NCBI GenBank assembly: GCA_037389465.1
Contig: JAZARR010000042.1
Coordinates: forward strand, 1 to 64,000
Length of the DNA: 64,000 bases
Direction of reading: 5' to 3'
Source of the DNA: Baylisascaris procyonis
Taxonomy: Eukaryota > Nematoda > Chromadorea > Rhabditida > Ascarididae
A program made the position numbers and the translations under genes. The notes under the pieces are model-generated. The model was not told the origin of the DNA and ran no database searches. It was given only the letters and a program-made list of their open reading frames with translations. This document shows positions 1-11,908 of this stretch, one piece after another (the first letter of the stretch is position 1; each line of letters opens with the position of its first letter).

Positions 1-279
1 AACGGCTACCTAAAAGTGTGACGAATTTTGCAAATCAAGTTTTGTTTTTGTTTTCGAAATTATTCGATCTTTTAATAATTTTCCTCGTGGAAAAAATGAC
101 TTCTATTTTGATTTCATTCCGATTATTCAGCTTTTGAATGAATTATTGACACTTGCGTGCGTTAGGAAGCCCGAAATCCGGTTTTGCTCTTCCCACACCC
201 TTAATTCAAGAAATGTCATAAATGTTTGGCTATTTAGGAAAAACAGCTTGCTTTTATATGATTCCGTTTGTATATATAT

Positions 280-363
<84 letters not shown>

Positions 364-767
364 TGTTTCTGGAAGTTTCTTCGATGATAAGGTTAATCTG
401 TTGTGAATTTTCAGCCCTGCATTGCAAAATGAATAGAACAGCGTTTTTGTGTAAGATTAATGCGAATGGTCGTCTGGTTGTTATGCAAATGCATATTGCT
501 GCATATATTTCATGACGGGATTAGGAAAGTATATTCTCTTTCTTTTGGAATATTAATGCAACAATTGGTTTGTTAGGTCGAAATTGCAAAAAAGCAAAAA
601 TTCTTCATTTCAGTTTCCACGATGCGCAATCGCACTCAATTAAATGTTACTATGCCAGTAGATCTTTCCGAATTATACACAAAAATCGCATAACATAATA
701 AATTTCTCCCTGATAAGTTTACACATCTCTCACAAAATAATGTATATAATTTATCGAGATATTGTAG
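1..767. other. Upstream AT-rich stretch without identified exon
   Basis: No coding exon could be supported here, apart from an AT dinucleotide array described separately. The first exon recognised downstream lacks a signal peptide, so an earlier exon of that gene is expected either here or before the window. A short open stretch with ATG near 614 follows a TTTCAG, but it has no donor of the phase needed to join the next exon, so it was not called. Confidence 0.4.
267..361. repeat. (TA)n microsatellite
   Basis: A run of alternating T and A about 90 bases long, broken only by two TACA interruptions at its left end. In two frames it reads as alternating Tyr-Ile, which explains the low-complexity open frames across it. 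These are not genes. Confidence 0.97.
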
Positions 768-2017
768 AACAATGGATGAGGCCGAAATGGAGAGGATGGA
801 AGAGGAAGTTGATAGTGAAGAGAGAATGATGCAGGCCGACCGAGTATCACCACATCGTGCACGTCATTTTAGGCATCGAAAAAGAAGAAAAGGTTCTTTT
901 TCAATAAAACTTTTTATAAACTTTTTATATAATTAGCAATAAATCAATTTTTTGTTGTGAATTTTTCATCATATGGATGTTATGGATATATAATAGAAAA
1001 TTTTTATGTATGTTCGTCTTTCACGTATTTGACCCCTCTAAAATCTCATTCCAGAGCTTATAAACGGAAATATGCGGTACCATCAGTTTATGCGAATGGA
1101 GAGGATGTAATGTGTCGGTAGAAATTTCGAGGAGATTTTTCTTGGGGCTTATTTCAATATGTCGAAAAGGAAAAAGAAATAACGGTCCATATAATCAAGA
1201 CTTGCAATCGGAAGTGAACTATCAGCATATCGCCTGTGTACTGTGGGAAAACCATTGTTGTGGGAAAGCTTTTTTCTCCGCTCTCGTCTTTTTTCTATAT
1301 TCCTCGTTCTGTGTATTCCTTCTAGTACTAATTAAAATCTTATAGGCCGAAAAATATTGATCAGCGTTTGCATATTTATTGCTGAGAGGGTATAATTACC
1401 TCGAAATAGGCGCTAAGCTGATTGGCGAGATTATTAATCTTTTCAACATTCATTTCAAATGAGGCATATAGGTTTGCAATTCTTTGAATCTTTCATTTGG
1501 GTCATTGAATTATTAGACAAACTATGTTCAACGAATTGAGCTGATTTTCAAGTATTGTATTCTAAGATTTGTGAGCCTCATCGCCTATATAAATTTACAA
1601 TTTTCCATGATTATAATATATTCAAAATGAAGCTTGCGAGAAGGAAATGCCTGAAAATAGGATAATAAATTTTTATTGTCGATTCTCATAAAATGCAAAA
1701 TAAATCATTTGCTCTCTGCAAGACAATCGAAATGCACTGATTGTGCAGACAGATGGAAATGCCGTTTTTGGTGATTTTTGTTTGGAAAAAAATTGCTCAT
1801 TTAATCATTCATAATGCACTATTTAACCGGTTATATAAATTTTCATTGAAATTTTTTAGAACTATAGACGATTTGGTTTAATTTCATAAATGATTTGATC
1901 GGTGCGAGTAATTTTCACCAAAAATTTCAGACTTATCAATTTAATCGGTTTATGTTATCGCTTCTTTAGCTCTTACTTTTTTAACGGAAAACCGAAAGCA
2001 TCTCTGCACACTGTACA

Positions 2018-2059
<42 letters not shown>

Positions 2060-5000
2060 TATATATCAGCGTTTCTATGTATGATGCATGCTGCAGATGG
2101 AATGTTTTTTTTTGGGGGGGGGGGGGGGGAGAGGCACTTCAAGGCAATGCGGTGAACACTTCTAAAACTATATTTGATTGCAACTTCGAATTCCAATTAT
2201 CACCAATGTTTAACTTTATTTCTGTTGATATGTGATATTAGTATTTACTGTAACATGTTAATAGTTATTAAAAAAGTTTATAGTTTTTATATTATTTTTG
2301 AAAAGCAAAAAATTTCGCTAATTTTCTCGTTTCCTGTAATCGCTATAAGTTGAATAGTATTTTTGATTTATGCATTCTTAAAGTTGTGTTCGAGTGAATG
2401 CTCCCTATTGGACATAGATCCAACAATCCATCATCAATCATATGCCACGTATTCAGCTCGCATTGGAGCGTCGTAAATTACTCGTAGCTTCCATGTGATG
2501 CTTCATAGACGATCTAAGTCTCTTTCTGTTCGACTATTCAAAAAAGCTTTTTGAAAAGAAATCTGCCGTAGAAATAGAGCGATTGCAAATTTCAATCAAG
2601 CTTTAAAGCTTTCAAAAAATGTGCACCACTTTGAAAGAATGGGACAAGTGCATTAAAAGATTTAATTCGTTTTGATCAACATTTTCTAAGTTCTTAATGC
2701 CTCTTTTCTAAAATTGCATCTACAAAGCGTTATATGACAACGTCATCTTTATACCTGTACATGTGTGGAAAATGTGTATGTAATGTGTATGTATACAACG
2801 TGAGAATAGCTGAAACTACAGTTAGGAAATTGATATATGTGAGATAGACGGAACGATGAATTCCCATTTTAGTTTTTTAACTTGATTCTGTTGTGTAAAC
2901 GAAGTTATAGACAGTTGAATGCACGAAAGTGTCTGACGCATTATGCAACCGGTCCGATTTTATTTTACGTCAGTCAGCTGGCACGAAAAAAGACCTTTTG
3001 TAGAATCTTAGTGCAAGCGGCCTTACGATTAAGAATTCGAATTCGTTATTGCACATATTTTAGTATATGTTGTAATTTATGAGGTTTGGCCTTATAAGAG
3101 GAACATAACAGCGCGTCAAGCTCATCGGACCTTTTCACTTGTTGGGTAATATGTGTTTGCTCATTTATGTCTTTGTTTGTCCGTCTCTATGATAGTTTCG
3201 AATCTGCGATGCTACAACGATAAATCTAATAGGCATATTCTACACGTTAATTTGATCTGGCCTGTCTAATTTTATTCGAGTTGATCATTTCTTTCATGAT
3301 TTATAAACACCTAATTATATGAAATTTTGATATATTTATGAAATATGGAAATTTTTCCATAAAATGAGGTGAATGCAAGCAAAAATGTTCTTTGATTGAG
3401 ATTTTTCACAGTTCAATTAAGAGACCACTACTTCATTATTTTTCTAATATTGATTGCATTGGTTGGGGTGATCGCTTGGATTGCAACTAGCCGTTAACCA
3501 GGCTATCATGTTGGACTTCATGATGTGTCTCTGAGGTTGCTGTTCTGTGATTCATTACAAGCAATGACTAGTTGTTTTCTATGTATTGTCTCCCCTCCTC
3601 ATCATCCCCCTCCTCCTTATCCCACGCCATCTTTTTCATTATGTTCAGCTCAAACAATGAGAGTCTATCTTACAAGTTCATTGACATATAAAAACTTTCA
3701 ACCGGCAATATTATTATCAACAATGAATCTCCTGATGTCCATCTCTAAAACCTCTATGTTCTTGATGTTTTCTCGTTGCTAGGAAATTTGTAGAATTTCC
3801 ACATTGAGGAATTGAATGTAGGCCTATATTTATTTTGGTATATATGGAGATGCGTGTTTCTGTGTCTTTTTTTGTTTGTGTATTAGTGTATGTGTATATA
3901 TGTAAGTCTGTGTTGTGTATGTATACGTTTGTGTCTGTATTGTGAACAGTGACGGATATAATTATTTTTTATCATTATTAGAGCAATATATTTCGTCCGA
4001 AAGATTGAAGACTTTATTAAATTTTTGGCTTCCAAGTACATAAGTGTATTAGGAAGTTCAAATTCTCATAGCATAAAATAATGTGATGAATATTAGAAAA
4101 CCAACGAAAATATTTCATAGTATAGAATAATTTCAATAATCTATTGCACTATAAGAGATTCTGAAATTTTTTGTTTCATATATATTTTTTACTGTGTAGA
4201 ATTTCATTATATAAAAACAATTTCATTATATTCTATTGCACAGAATTTACTTACATAGCGTGTAATTCATGTGCTGAAATTTGAAATGATTGTTGTATCA
4301 TATATAAGTAGAGAATTTTATTTATAAAAATAGATTTTATAGAATGATATAGAAAGCATTATTGCTTTGTGAGAAGTTGATCTTATCAATTCTGCAAATC
4401 TTCGTGAATTGCCTTTCTACGTTTGTGAGAGATGATGAAAAGTTCTTTGAATACCACACAAAGAGACACCACTAAGTGAAATTTATCTCATCGATTTCTG
4501 TCTACATTCTTCCGTTTTTAGTTTTCTCTATTTAAAGGACAATATCATATATTACAGATGTAAATTATATTTTTAATTGCGATTTTATATACGATGAAAT
4601 ATTTAAGACTTTTGATGAGTAACTTATATCTCTCATTGTACAGCTAAAAAGTTAAATAAATTTGCAAGTACCCATATGTAATAGAAGCAGTTAAACTTGT
4701 CCAAAGAGCTAGCAAGATATGCCCTCTTAAAATGGCGATTATTTCATCAAGTAGCTTTATTAGTTACCAGAAAACAATAAATGTTTAGGATGGTTTCATA
4801 TTTTCGAGTACATTGCGTAATTGAGGGCCATGAAGTTTAAGGCTCATGATCTTTGGCTAGCAAGCATTGAAAACTTCTAGCTTTTTAGCATCACTTAGGC
4901 ATCTGACGAGATAAGTGGAATTGGAAGTGGTTCAATTCGCTTTATTTCTGTCAACTGCCATTTAGTACTAGTCTTAGCCATAGTTCAGTTCAATGCTGTT

Positions 5001-5974
5001 ATTTTTGGGACATCTGAATCAATTTACGGACAGAAAGTGAGACAATAGAATCAACTGAAGTAATTCAGTTTTCTAAAAAGCGTAGCGAAGAATATGACAA
5101 TGTCGACTCGAGGTCAAGAAATGACAATTGAAATTGTCTGAGGATGAAAGCAGTTGCTAATCAAGCATAAATTCCTCTCATCGAATTTCAGGCTGTGGCT
5201 CATCACGACATGGTCATAAGCAAATGTTGTGTCCATCACGGAGTTCACATCATTATGACGTATGCATAACATCCGAACAATTGTGCGATGATATCGCTGA
5301 CTGCCCAGGAGGAGAGGATGAAAACCCAACGAATTGTCTCTTTTATAAGTCTGTAAGTGAGTTAAACATTGCATTCATTCAGAGATATAATCTCAACGGT
5401 TTGTATTCTTTCCTCTTTTATTATTGATCGATTTTTCACTATTCTGTTCTCTTTGGTTGCATTCAAAGTGAATTACACTCCATAAGGGGTTGTACAGTTA
5501 TGAAGTTGCACACTGCACAAAGTTTACATAAATAAAGAGCGAAAAAAGAACTGAGTTGAATTTGCTAATTTATCTCTTCCATTTTGCTTTTTTTCAATAC
5601 CACGGAACAAAATAGACGTGCCCATCGGTAACTTTTGCGAGATGGTTTTGGAAAGCTTTCATTCTCATTTACCATACATTCTTAATTTATTGCCTCTGGA
5701 TGATTTAATCCATAAAAGAGTTCTATAATCCCTTGATGAATCAGTACTGATTTAAACAACCACATAGAGGATCGTGATTCACCGTTGCATTTGAGATGAA
5801 TTCAAGTTGATTATGCTTGTTATACAAGTGGGTCCTGTTGCGATTTTTCCAATGTAATAAATCGTTAATTGAATTAAAAAATTTCAGACAAAAGAGCAGC
5901 TGAAACATATTTATAACACAGTGCTGCTTCTGGCTGATCATGCAACTGGTCAAGGCAGTCATCACGAACTGTGA
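768..5974 (+). CDS. Secreted protein with one LDL-receptor class A domain, partial (exons 768-892, 5192-5352, 5888-5974)
   Basis: Three exons join in phase. Exon 768-892 (acceptor TTGTAG, donor phase 1) encodes a Met/Glu-rich acidic stretch followed by a basic run, RHFRHRKRRK, which fits a proprotein-convertase site. Exon 5192-5352 (TTTCAG acceptor, gtaagt donor) encodes a complete LDLRA module. It has six cysteines and ends in CDDIADCPGGEDENPTNC, which keeps the Asp and Glu residues that bind calcium in this family. Exon 5888-5974 encodes a short helical-looking tail (TKEQLKHIYNTVLLLADHA) ending HHEL then TGA. No signal peptide is seen, so a 5' exon is missing. A small secreted protein with a single LDLRA domain recalls HEN-1/Jelly belly ligands of ALK-type receptors. 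That identity is inference only. The domain is secure, but the two long introns and the exact 3' end are less so. Confidence 0.6.
2016..2067. repeat. (TA)n microsatellite with TACA interruptions
   Basis: About 50 bases of alternating AT, flanked by TACATATATG and ACACATATAT. It lies inside the long intron of the LDLRA gene. Confidence 0.95.
2105..2129. repeat. T9-G16 homopolymer junction
   Basis: Nine T then sixteen G in a row. Runs of this kind are prone to length error in sequencing and can fold or stall polymerases. No gene is attached to it. Confidence 0.95.
5192..5352 (+). CDS. LDLRA domain exon
   Basis: This exon starts after AATTTCAG with two bases that complete a Gly codon (phase 1 in), and ends in frame before gtaagt. 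The six cysteines and the acidic calcium cage (CDD..DC..GEDE) are directly visible. The spacing between the first two cysteines, 11 residues, is longer than usual for LDLRA modules. Confidence 0.85.
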
Positions 5975-8900
5975 AAGGTGCATATTTGAGTTCGAGCTCA
6001 CGTCGTTCACGACGTAATTTCCGGCCTCGTCCTCCAAAGAAACGAAAAAGTTGTTTCCAATTTTTTTTATTTTTTTATTTTGGGGAATTCATATTTATTC
6101 GATCTCATTGCTCAAATATATATTTGTCATTGTGAATGTTATCAAAGTTCAAATAGTTCATTCATAAAATTTGGTGCTTCATGATTCGCTCAAATATATC
6201 ACATATTATATCGTTCTTTTATATGAAATATGCTAACAATTATTCCATCAAAAATTTTTACAAACGATGAAAAATTACGCAAAAAATTTTTATTTATGAA
6301 AAATTTCCATAAAAAGATAGCATATTAATTCGAGAATGAAAGCATGAAAACCAAATATCAAATATTGTGTGTTGTTGTTGTTTTCAATGATTTCTCCCTG
6401 AAAATAATTTATTATGTATGTCGTATGTGTGCTTAATTGTGTTATATTTATATAGGTGATTAGTGAATTAGCCATTTTGGGTTATTTCATACGAGTTTGT
6501 TTTTTTTTAATGTTGCGATGTTTGAGAAAATAACAAATCTTCTCCAACGCGATTTTGCATATCGACTTTAATTATGCATATACGCCTAACATTTCATTGA
6601 TAAGCAGTGATAAACAAACATATTGATAAGCAAATAATGATCAATCTATCCTAGCATTTGCATGAAATATTACTGAGGCACGAACGAATCGTCGTCGATC
6701 CTTTGAGTTATATAGCAACTCGAAGTGTAATCAACTACTATTATGGCTCAAATATCATCATAATATAAAATAATGGGAATATAGTAGCACTTGTAGTCGA
6801 TTATGTGAGAAGATAAACTCATAAACCGATTGAAATATCAGCATCTTTTGGCTTATAAAATATTACCTGATCGCTAATCCATTCAAATGTGGACAAAGCA
6901 GTCTTGAGGGGAACGGTGTGGAAAACTTACGGAAAGTCAAATCTCATAACAAACAATTCAACGTGCGGCTATAATATTATAAAACTGCTCACACATAAAA
7001 ATAGCTTATGCTATGGCTACGAATAAAACCGACTGCCGTTCATTGTATCAGGAAAAGTCAGCGTCAACTTTGCATTCGACGGAACCACAACTCGAGGAGT
7101 CAACTTCATCAAATCCCAATGTCCACATTTTAGAATTGGAGTTGGATTTGGTTGATTCGCTCGAAATTGTTCAATTTATTCTTTACGATTTGTAACAGAA
7201 AGATTCACTTGCAAAGGTTGAATTATAAAGAATTTCTTAATGAAGTGGAATTCGATGCTTTTCATCCGTAATAAATTGCCATTGATATCGAGACTATTGA
7301 GGGAAAAAAGTGTGAAATGATAATGTAAGGCTAAAGTAGTGGTGATAAAGTAAAATAGAGGTTTGACCATTCCATTGCAATTTGATCCACTACGTGATCG
7401 TTCTTAAATTGCATAATGCTATGCAACGCGATGTTATAAATAGCTTATCTTAAGTCCTTTCATCTATTGACATTGTACGGCGCAGAGCTTTTGCTTTCAA
7501 GTTTAATTGCGATAATTTCGATCGTTTTGTGATGCGTGCTAGTATTTTTCTTATTTCTATCATATAATGTTCATGTAGCATGTTATAATGCTTAAGTAAT
7601 AAACTAAACGAATGTTTTTGAATGACAAGTGGCACATATTGAAGTGGATTTTTTTTTATTTAGAAGAAATCCGACAATGAAACTATTAGATTTATAGTAT
7701 TGTGTATTTTTCAAATGACTGGATTATTAGAAGCAGAAATGTTCAATTTTTAATGATCATTTAAATTTGGGATATGTTCCATTGTATTTTATTAGAATCC
7801 GTGACATTTCCGATAGGCGCGAAGCCATTCCTCGAAGAGTGAAGGAGTGGGAAGGAGAGGAGGGAGAGGAAATCGCAAAGCTTTTATAATGATATAGATT
7901 CAAATTGACGTAGTGTATATTGATGAAGCGGTTGCAGTCCGTCCCAGCGAAGCATCTACCGTTGCGTCCTTTCTGCGCACTATTGCTGGCATTCTATGTC
8001 ATTCGCTAGGCTCACTTCGTGCTATCAGAGAGTGCATCAGAAGGACAGTTTTTTCAAATGAAACAACATAAAGGAGAGTGTTAAGGTTTCGAAATTCCAT
8101 ACAACATTTCGATTCTCATGCAAAAAATTAGGACTTATCGTGAATACTGGATTCTGTAGGCTTGTTCCGCTAGCTTCATTCATTTGAATTCCAGTCTTAC
8201 TAGTGTGCTAGAAGGCGTTATGCTTAAGATGCAGGGGAACATGAAGAGAAGTGCTCGGTTTTGCGAAGCATTTAGTTGCATTCTGCTTAGCATTCTCTGT
8301 GACCGAGCTTGAATCCCACTCGTCTACAAAGCTGGACAGGAATATGGTAACCATTCCTAGTCTCACTCGAGAAAATTGGGCGTGATACCACTTATGTAGG
8401 AGACTGCGAATGATTCTTTAAAAAAGAGCTTTCCAGGATGCAAGGGATCCATTATTTTATCCTCTTAGAAAAGGCTAAAAAATGCATTGTGCCGTCTTCC
8501 AGCGACTCTGCAATTCGTGCTCTAGTTGTCAATTATGTGTCTCATTTTTTCATTTTCATTTGCATGTGCAACGATATATCAATCACCATACTAGTCTCAC
8601 TCTATGCCCAAGTGATTAGGGACAAAGCAAAAGTTTACGAGTTGCGTTTTAAAAAAGAACGAAAAAAAATGAGCAAAACCCCTAGCCAAAAACGATTAAT
8701 GAGAGCAAACGGGATTGCAAATGCCTCATTTTTGAACGATTCAGCTCACATTCTCATATTTTAGTCGCTCAAATGCCATTTGCATACAGCGCATGTGAAC
8801 GATATCATTGCAAAATATGCTTATTCTATTCCCAAGAATTTTCCTACGAGGCAATGCAGATTTTGAAGTTTCAAAAGTAACTCAAATAAAATACAGTCAT

Positions 8901-9211
8901 ATTTTTGAGCATTCGGTACGAATACAATATTTTGCCAAAATTCTTATAAAAATTACTAATATATTACTAAAGTACAAAGTAAAAACTAATGTTGACTGTG
9001 CATTTGCACTTTAAAACATTTTTCCTATGTTTTCGTTTATAAAATCATTGACACTTTTCTTCTATTGTTTTAATTCGAAACGATACAGAACATTTGAGTA
9101 CACATCGCATTGGTGTAAACATGTGAACTGAGTGTCATTTCAACTGAGAAACGTTCTCTAGCAATTTTAACAAAAACGCTTTATGACAAAATCATACCTG
9201 TGTGATTGCAT
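5975..9211. other. Intergenic region, no supported gene
   Basis: This AT-rich interval has only short open frames. The most protein-like is 7013-7195 (ATG to TAA, 60 codons), which has no recognisable domain, no splice context and no neighbour to join, so it is not called. The first 80 bases after the LDLRA stop hold an Arg/Lys-rich out-of-frame reading, discussed under findings. Confidence 0.4.
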
Positions 9212-11816
9212 ATGTCCGATAAATTCATATTTGATGTCCAACAAATTCATATTTGATGTCCGATAAATTCATATTTGATGTCCGACAAATTCATATTTGA
9301 TGTCCGATAAATTCATATTTGATGTCCGACAAATTCATATTTGATCTCCGATAAATTCATATTTGATGTCCGACAAATTCATATTTGATGTCCGACAAAT
9401 TCATATTTGATGTCCGACAAATTCATACTTGATGTCCGACAAATTCATATTTGATGTCCGATAAATTCATATTTGATGTCCGATAAATTCATATTTGATG
9501 TCCAACAAATTCATATTTGATGTCCGATAAATTCATATTTGATGTCCGACAAATTCATATTTGATGTCCGATAAATTCATATTTGATGTCCGACAAATTC
9601 ATATTTGATGTCCGACAAATTCATATTTGATGTCCGACAAATTCATATTTGATGTCCGACAAATTCATATTTGATGTCCGACAAATTCATATTTGATGTC
9701 CGACAAATTCATATTTGATGTCCGACAAATTCATATTTGATGTCCAATAAATTCATATTTGATGTCCGACAAATTCATATTTGATGTCCGACAAATTCAT
9801 ATTTGATGTCCGACAAATTCATATTTGATGTCCAATAAATTCATATTTGATGTCCGACAAATTCATATTTGATGTCCGACAAATTCATATTTGATGTCCA
9901 ATAAATTCATATTTGATGTCCGACAAATTCATATTTGATGTCCGATAAATTCATATTTGATGTCCAATAAATTCATATTTGATGTCCGACAAATTCATAT
10001 TTGATGTCCGACAAATTCATATTTGATGTCCGATAAATTCATATTTGATGTCCGACAAATTCATATTTGATGTCCGACAAATTCATATTTGATGTCCGAT
10101 AAATTCATATTTGATGTCCGACAAATTCATATTTGATGTCCGACAAATTCATATTTGATGTCCGACAAATTCATATTTGATGTCCGACAAATTCATATTT
10201 GATGTCCGATAAATTCATATTTGATGTCCGATAAATTCATATTTGATGTCCGACAAATTCATATTTGATGTCCGATAAATTCATATTTGATGTCCGATAA
10301 ATTCATATTTGATGTCCGACAAATTCATATTTGATGTCCGATAAATTCATATTTGATGTCCGATAAATTCATATTTGATGTCCGACAAATTCATATTTGA
10401 TGTCCGATAAATTCATATTTGATGTCCGACAAATTCATATTTGATGTCCGATAAATTCATATTTGATGTCCGATAAATTCATATTTGATGTCCGACAAAT
10501 TCATATTTGATGTCCGACAAATTCATATTTGATGTCCGATAAATTCATATTTGATGTCCGACAAATTCATATTTGATGTCCGACAAATTCATATTTGATG
10601 TCCGACAAATTCATATTTGATGTCCGACAAATTCATATTTGATGTCCGACAAATTCATATTTGATGTCCGACAAATTCATATTTGATGTCCGATAAATTC
10701 ATATTTGATGTCCGACAAATTCATATTTGATGTCCGACAAATTCATATTTGATGTCCGACAAATTCATATTTGATGTCCGACAAATTCATATTTGATGTC
10801 CGATAAATTCATATTTGATGTCCGACAAATTCATATTTGATGTCCGACAAATTCATATTTGATGTCCGACAAATTCATATTTGATGTCCGACAAATTCAT
10901 ATTTGATGTCCGACAAATTCATATTTGATGTCCGACAAATTCATATTTGATGTCCGACAAATTCATATTTGATGTCCGATAAATTCATATTTGATGTCCG
11001 ACAAATTCATATTTGATGTCCGACAAATTCATATTTGATGTCCGACAAATTCATATTTGATGTCCGACAAATTCATATTTGATGTCCGACAAATTCATAT
11101 TTGATGTCCGACAAATTCATATTTGATGTCCGACAAATTCATATTTGATGTCCGATAAATTCATATTTGATGTCCGACAAATTCATATTTGATGTCCGAC
11201 AAATTCATATTTGATGTCCGACAAATTCATATTTGATGTCCGATAAATTCATATTTGATGTCCGACAAATTCATATTTGATGTCCGACAAATTCATATTT
11301 GATGTCCGACAAATTCATATTTGATGTCCGACAAATTCATATTTGATGTCCGATAAATTCATATTTGATGTCCGATAAATTCATATTTGATGTCCGACAA
11401 ATTCATATTTGATGTCCGATAAATTCATATTTGATGTCCGATAAATTCATATTTGATGTCCGATAAATTCATATTTGATGTCCGACAAATTCATATTTGA
11501 TGTCCGATAAATTCATATTTGATGTCCGACAAATTCATATTTGATGTCCGACAAATTCATATTTGATGTCCGACAAATTCATATTTGATGTCCGACAAAT
11601 TCATATTTGATGTCCGACAAATTCATATTTGATGTCCGACAAATTCATATTTGATGTCCGACAAATTCATATTTGATGTCCGACAAATTCATATTTGATG
11701 TCCGACAAATTCATATTTGATGTCCGATAAATTCATATTTGATGTCCAATAAATTCATATTTGATGTCCGACAAATTCATATTTGATGTCCGATAAATTC
11801 ATATTTGATGTCCGAC
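9212..11816. repeat. 22-bp minisatellite, 118 units
   Basis: Each unit is an 18-base core, aaattcatatttgatgtc, followed by a four-base block. The block is CGAC in most units, CGAT in many and CAAT or CAAC in a few. The core's first base falls at 9221 and again at 11795, exactly 117 periods later, so there is no insertion or deletion over the whole array. Only isolated extra changes are seen, such as gatctc near 9345 and atactt near 9425. The period is not a multiple of three and stops occur in every frame, so it is not coding. High homogeneity implies recent amplification or active homogenisation. Confidence 0.98.
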
Positions 11817-11908
11817 AAAATCGTGTAAAATGTCGACAGATTCATTCATATTTGATGTCTGACAAATTGATGTCCAATGTCTGAGAAGTTCATGTTTGAT
11901 GTCCGATG
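11817..11908. repeat. Degenerate right edge of the minisatellite
   Basis: Four to five broken copies follow the regular array, for example a copy with a doubled attc, a copy lacking the attcat segment and a copy with gaagttcatgtttgatgtc. Divergence at the edge beside a homogeneous core is the usual picture for unequal exchange. Confidence 0.85.

Larger units (their letters stand above)
893..5191 (+). other. Long intron of the LDLRA gene
   Basis: This 4.3-kb interval lies between two phase-compatible exons (GT at 893, AG at 5190-5191). It contains a second TA microsatellite, a T9G16 homopolymer junction and a TG-rich stretch near 3850-3945. No additional phase-consistent exon was found, although one or more small exons could be hidden here. 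A stretch at 1057-1110 after TTCCAG was considered, but its phase fits only if it ends the protein. Confidence 0.4.

Noticed and set aside
134..361. Open frames with Tyr-Ile repeats (also at 1902-2196 and 33686-33874)
   Set aside because: They are translations of TA microsatellites.
1057..1110. Possible extra exon of the LDLRA gene after TTCCAG
   Set aside because: In the phase required by the preceding exon it ends in TAA, and the preceding exon joins the LDLRA exon directly in frame.
9212..11816. CRISPR-like array
   Set aside because: The units are contiguous 22-base copies with no unique spacers, and the genome is clearly eukaryotic.
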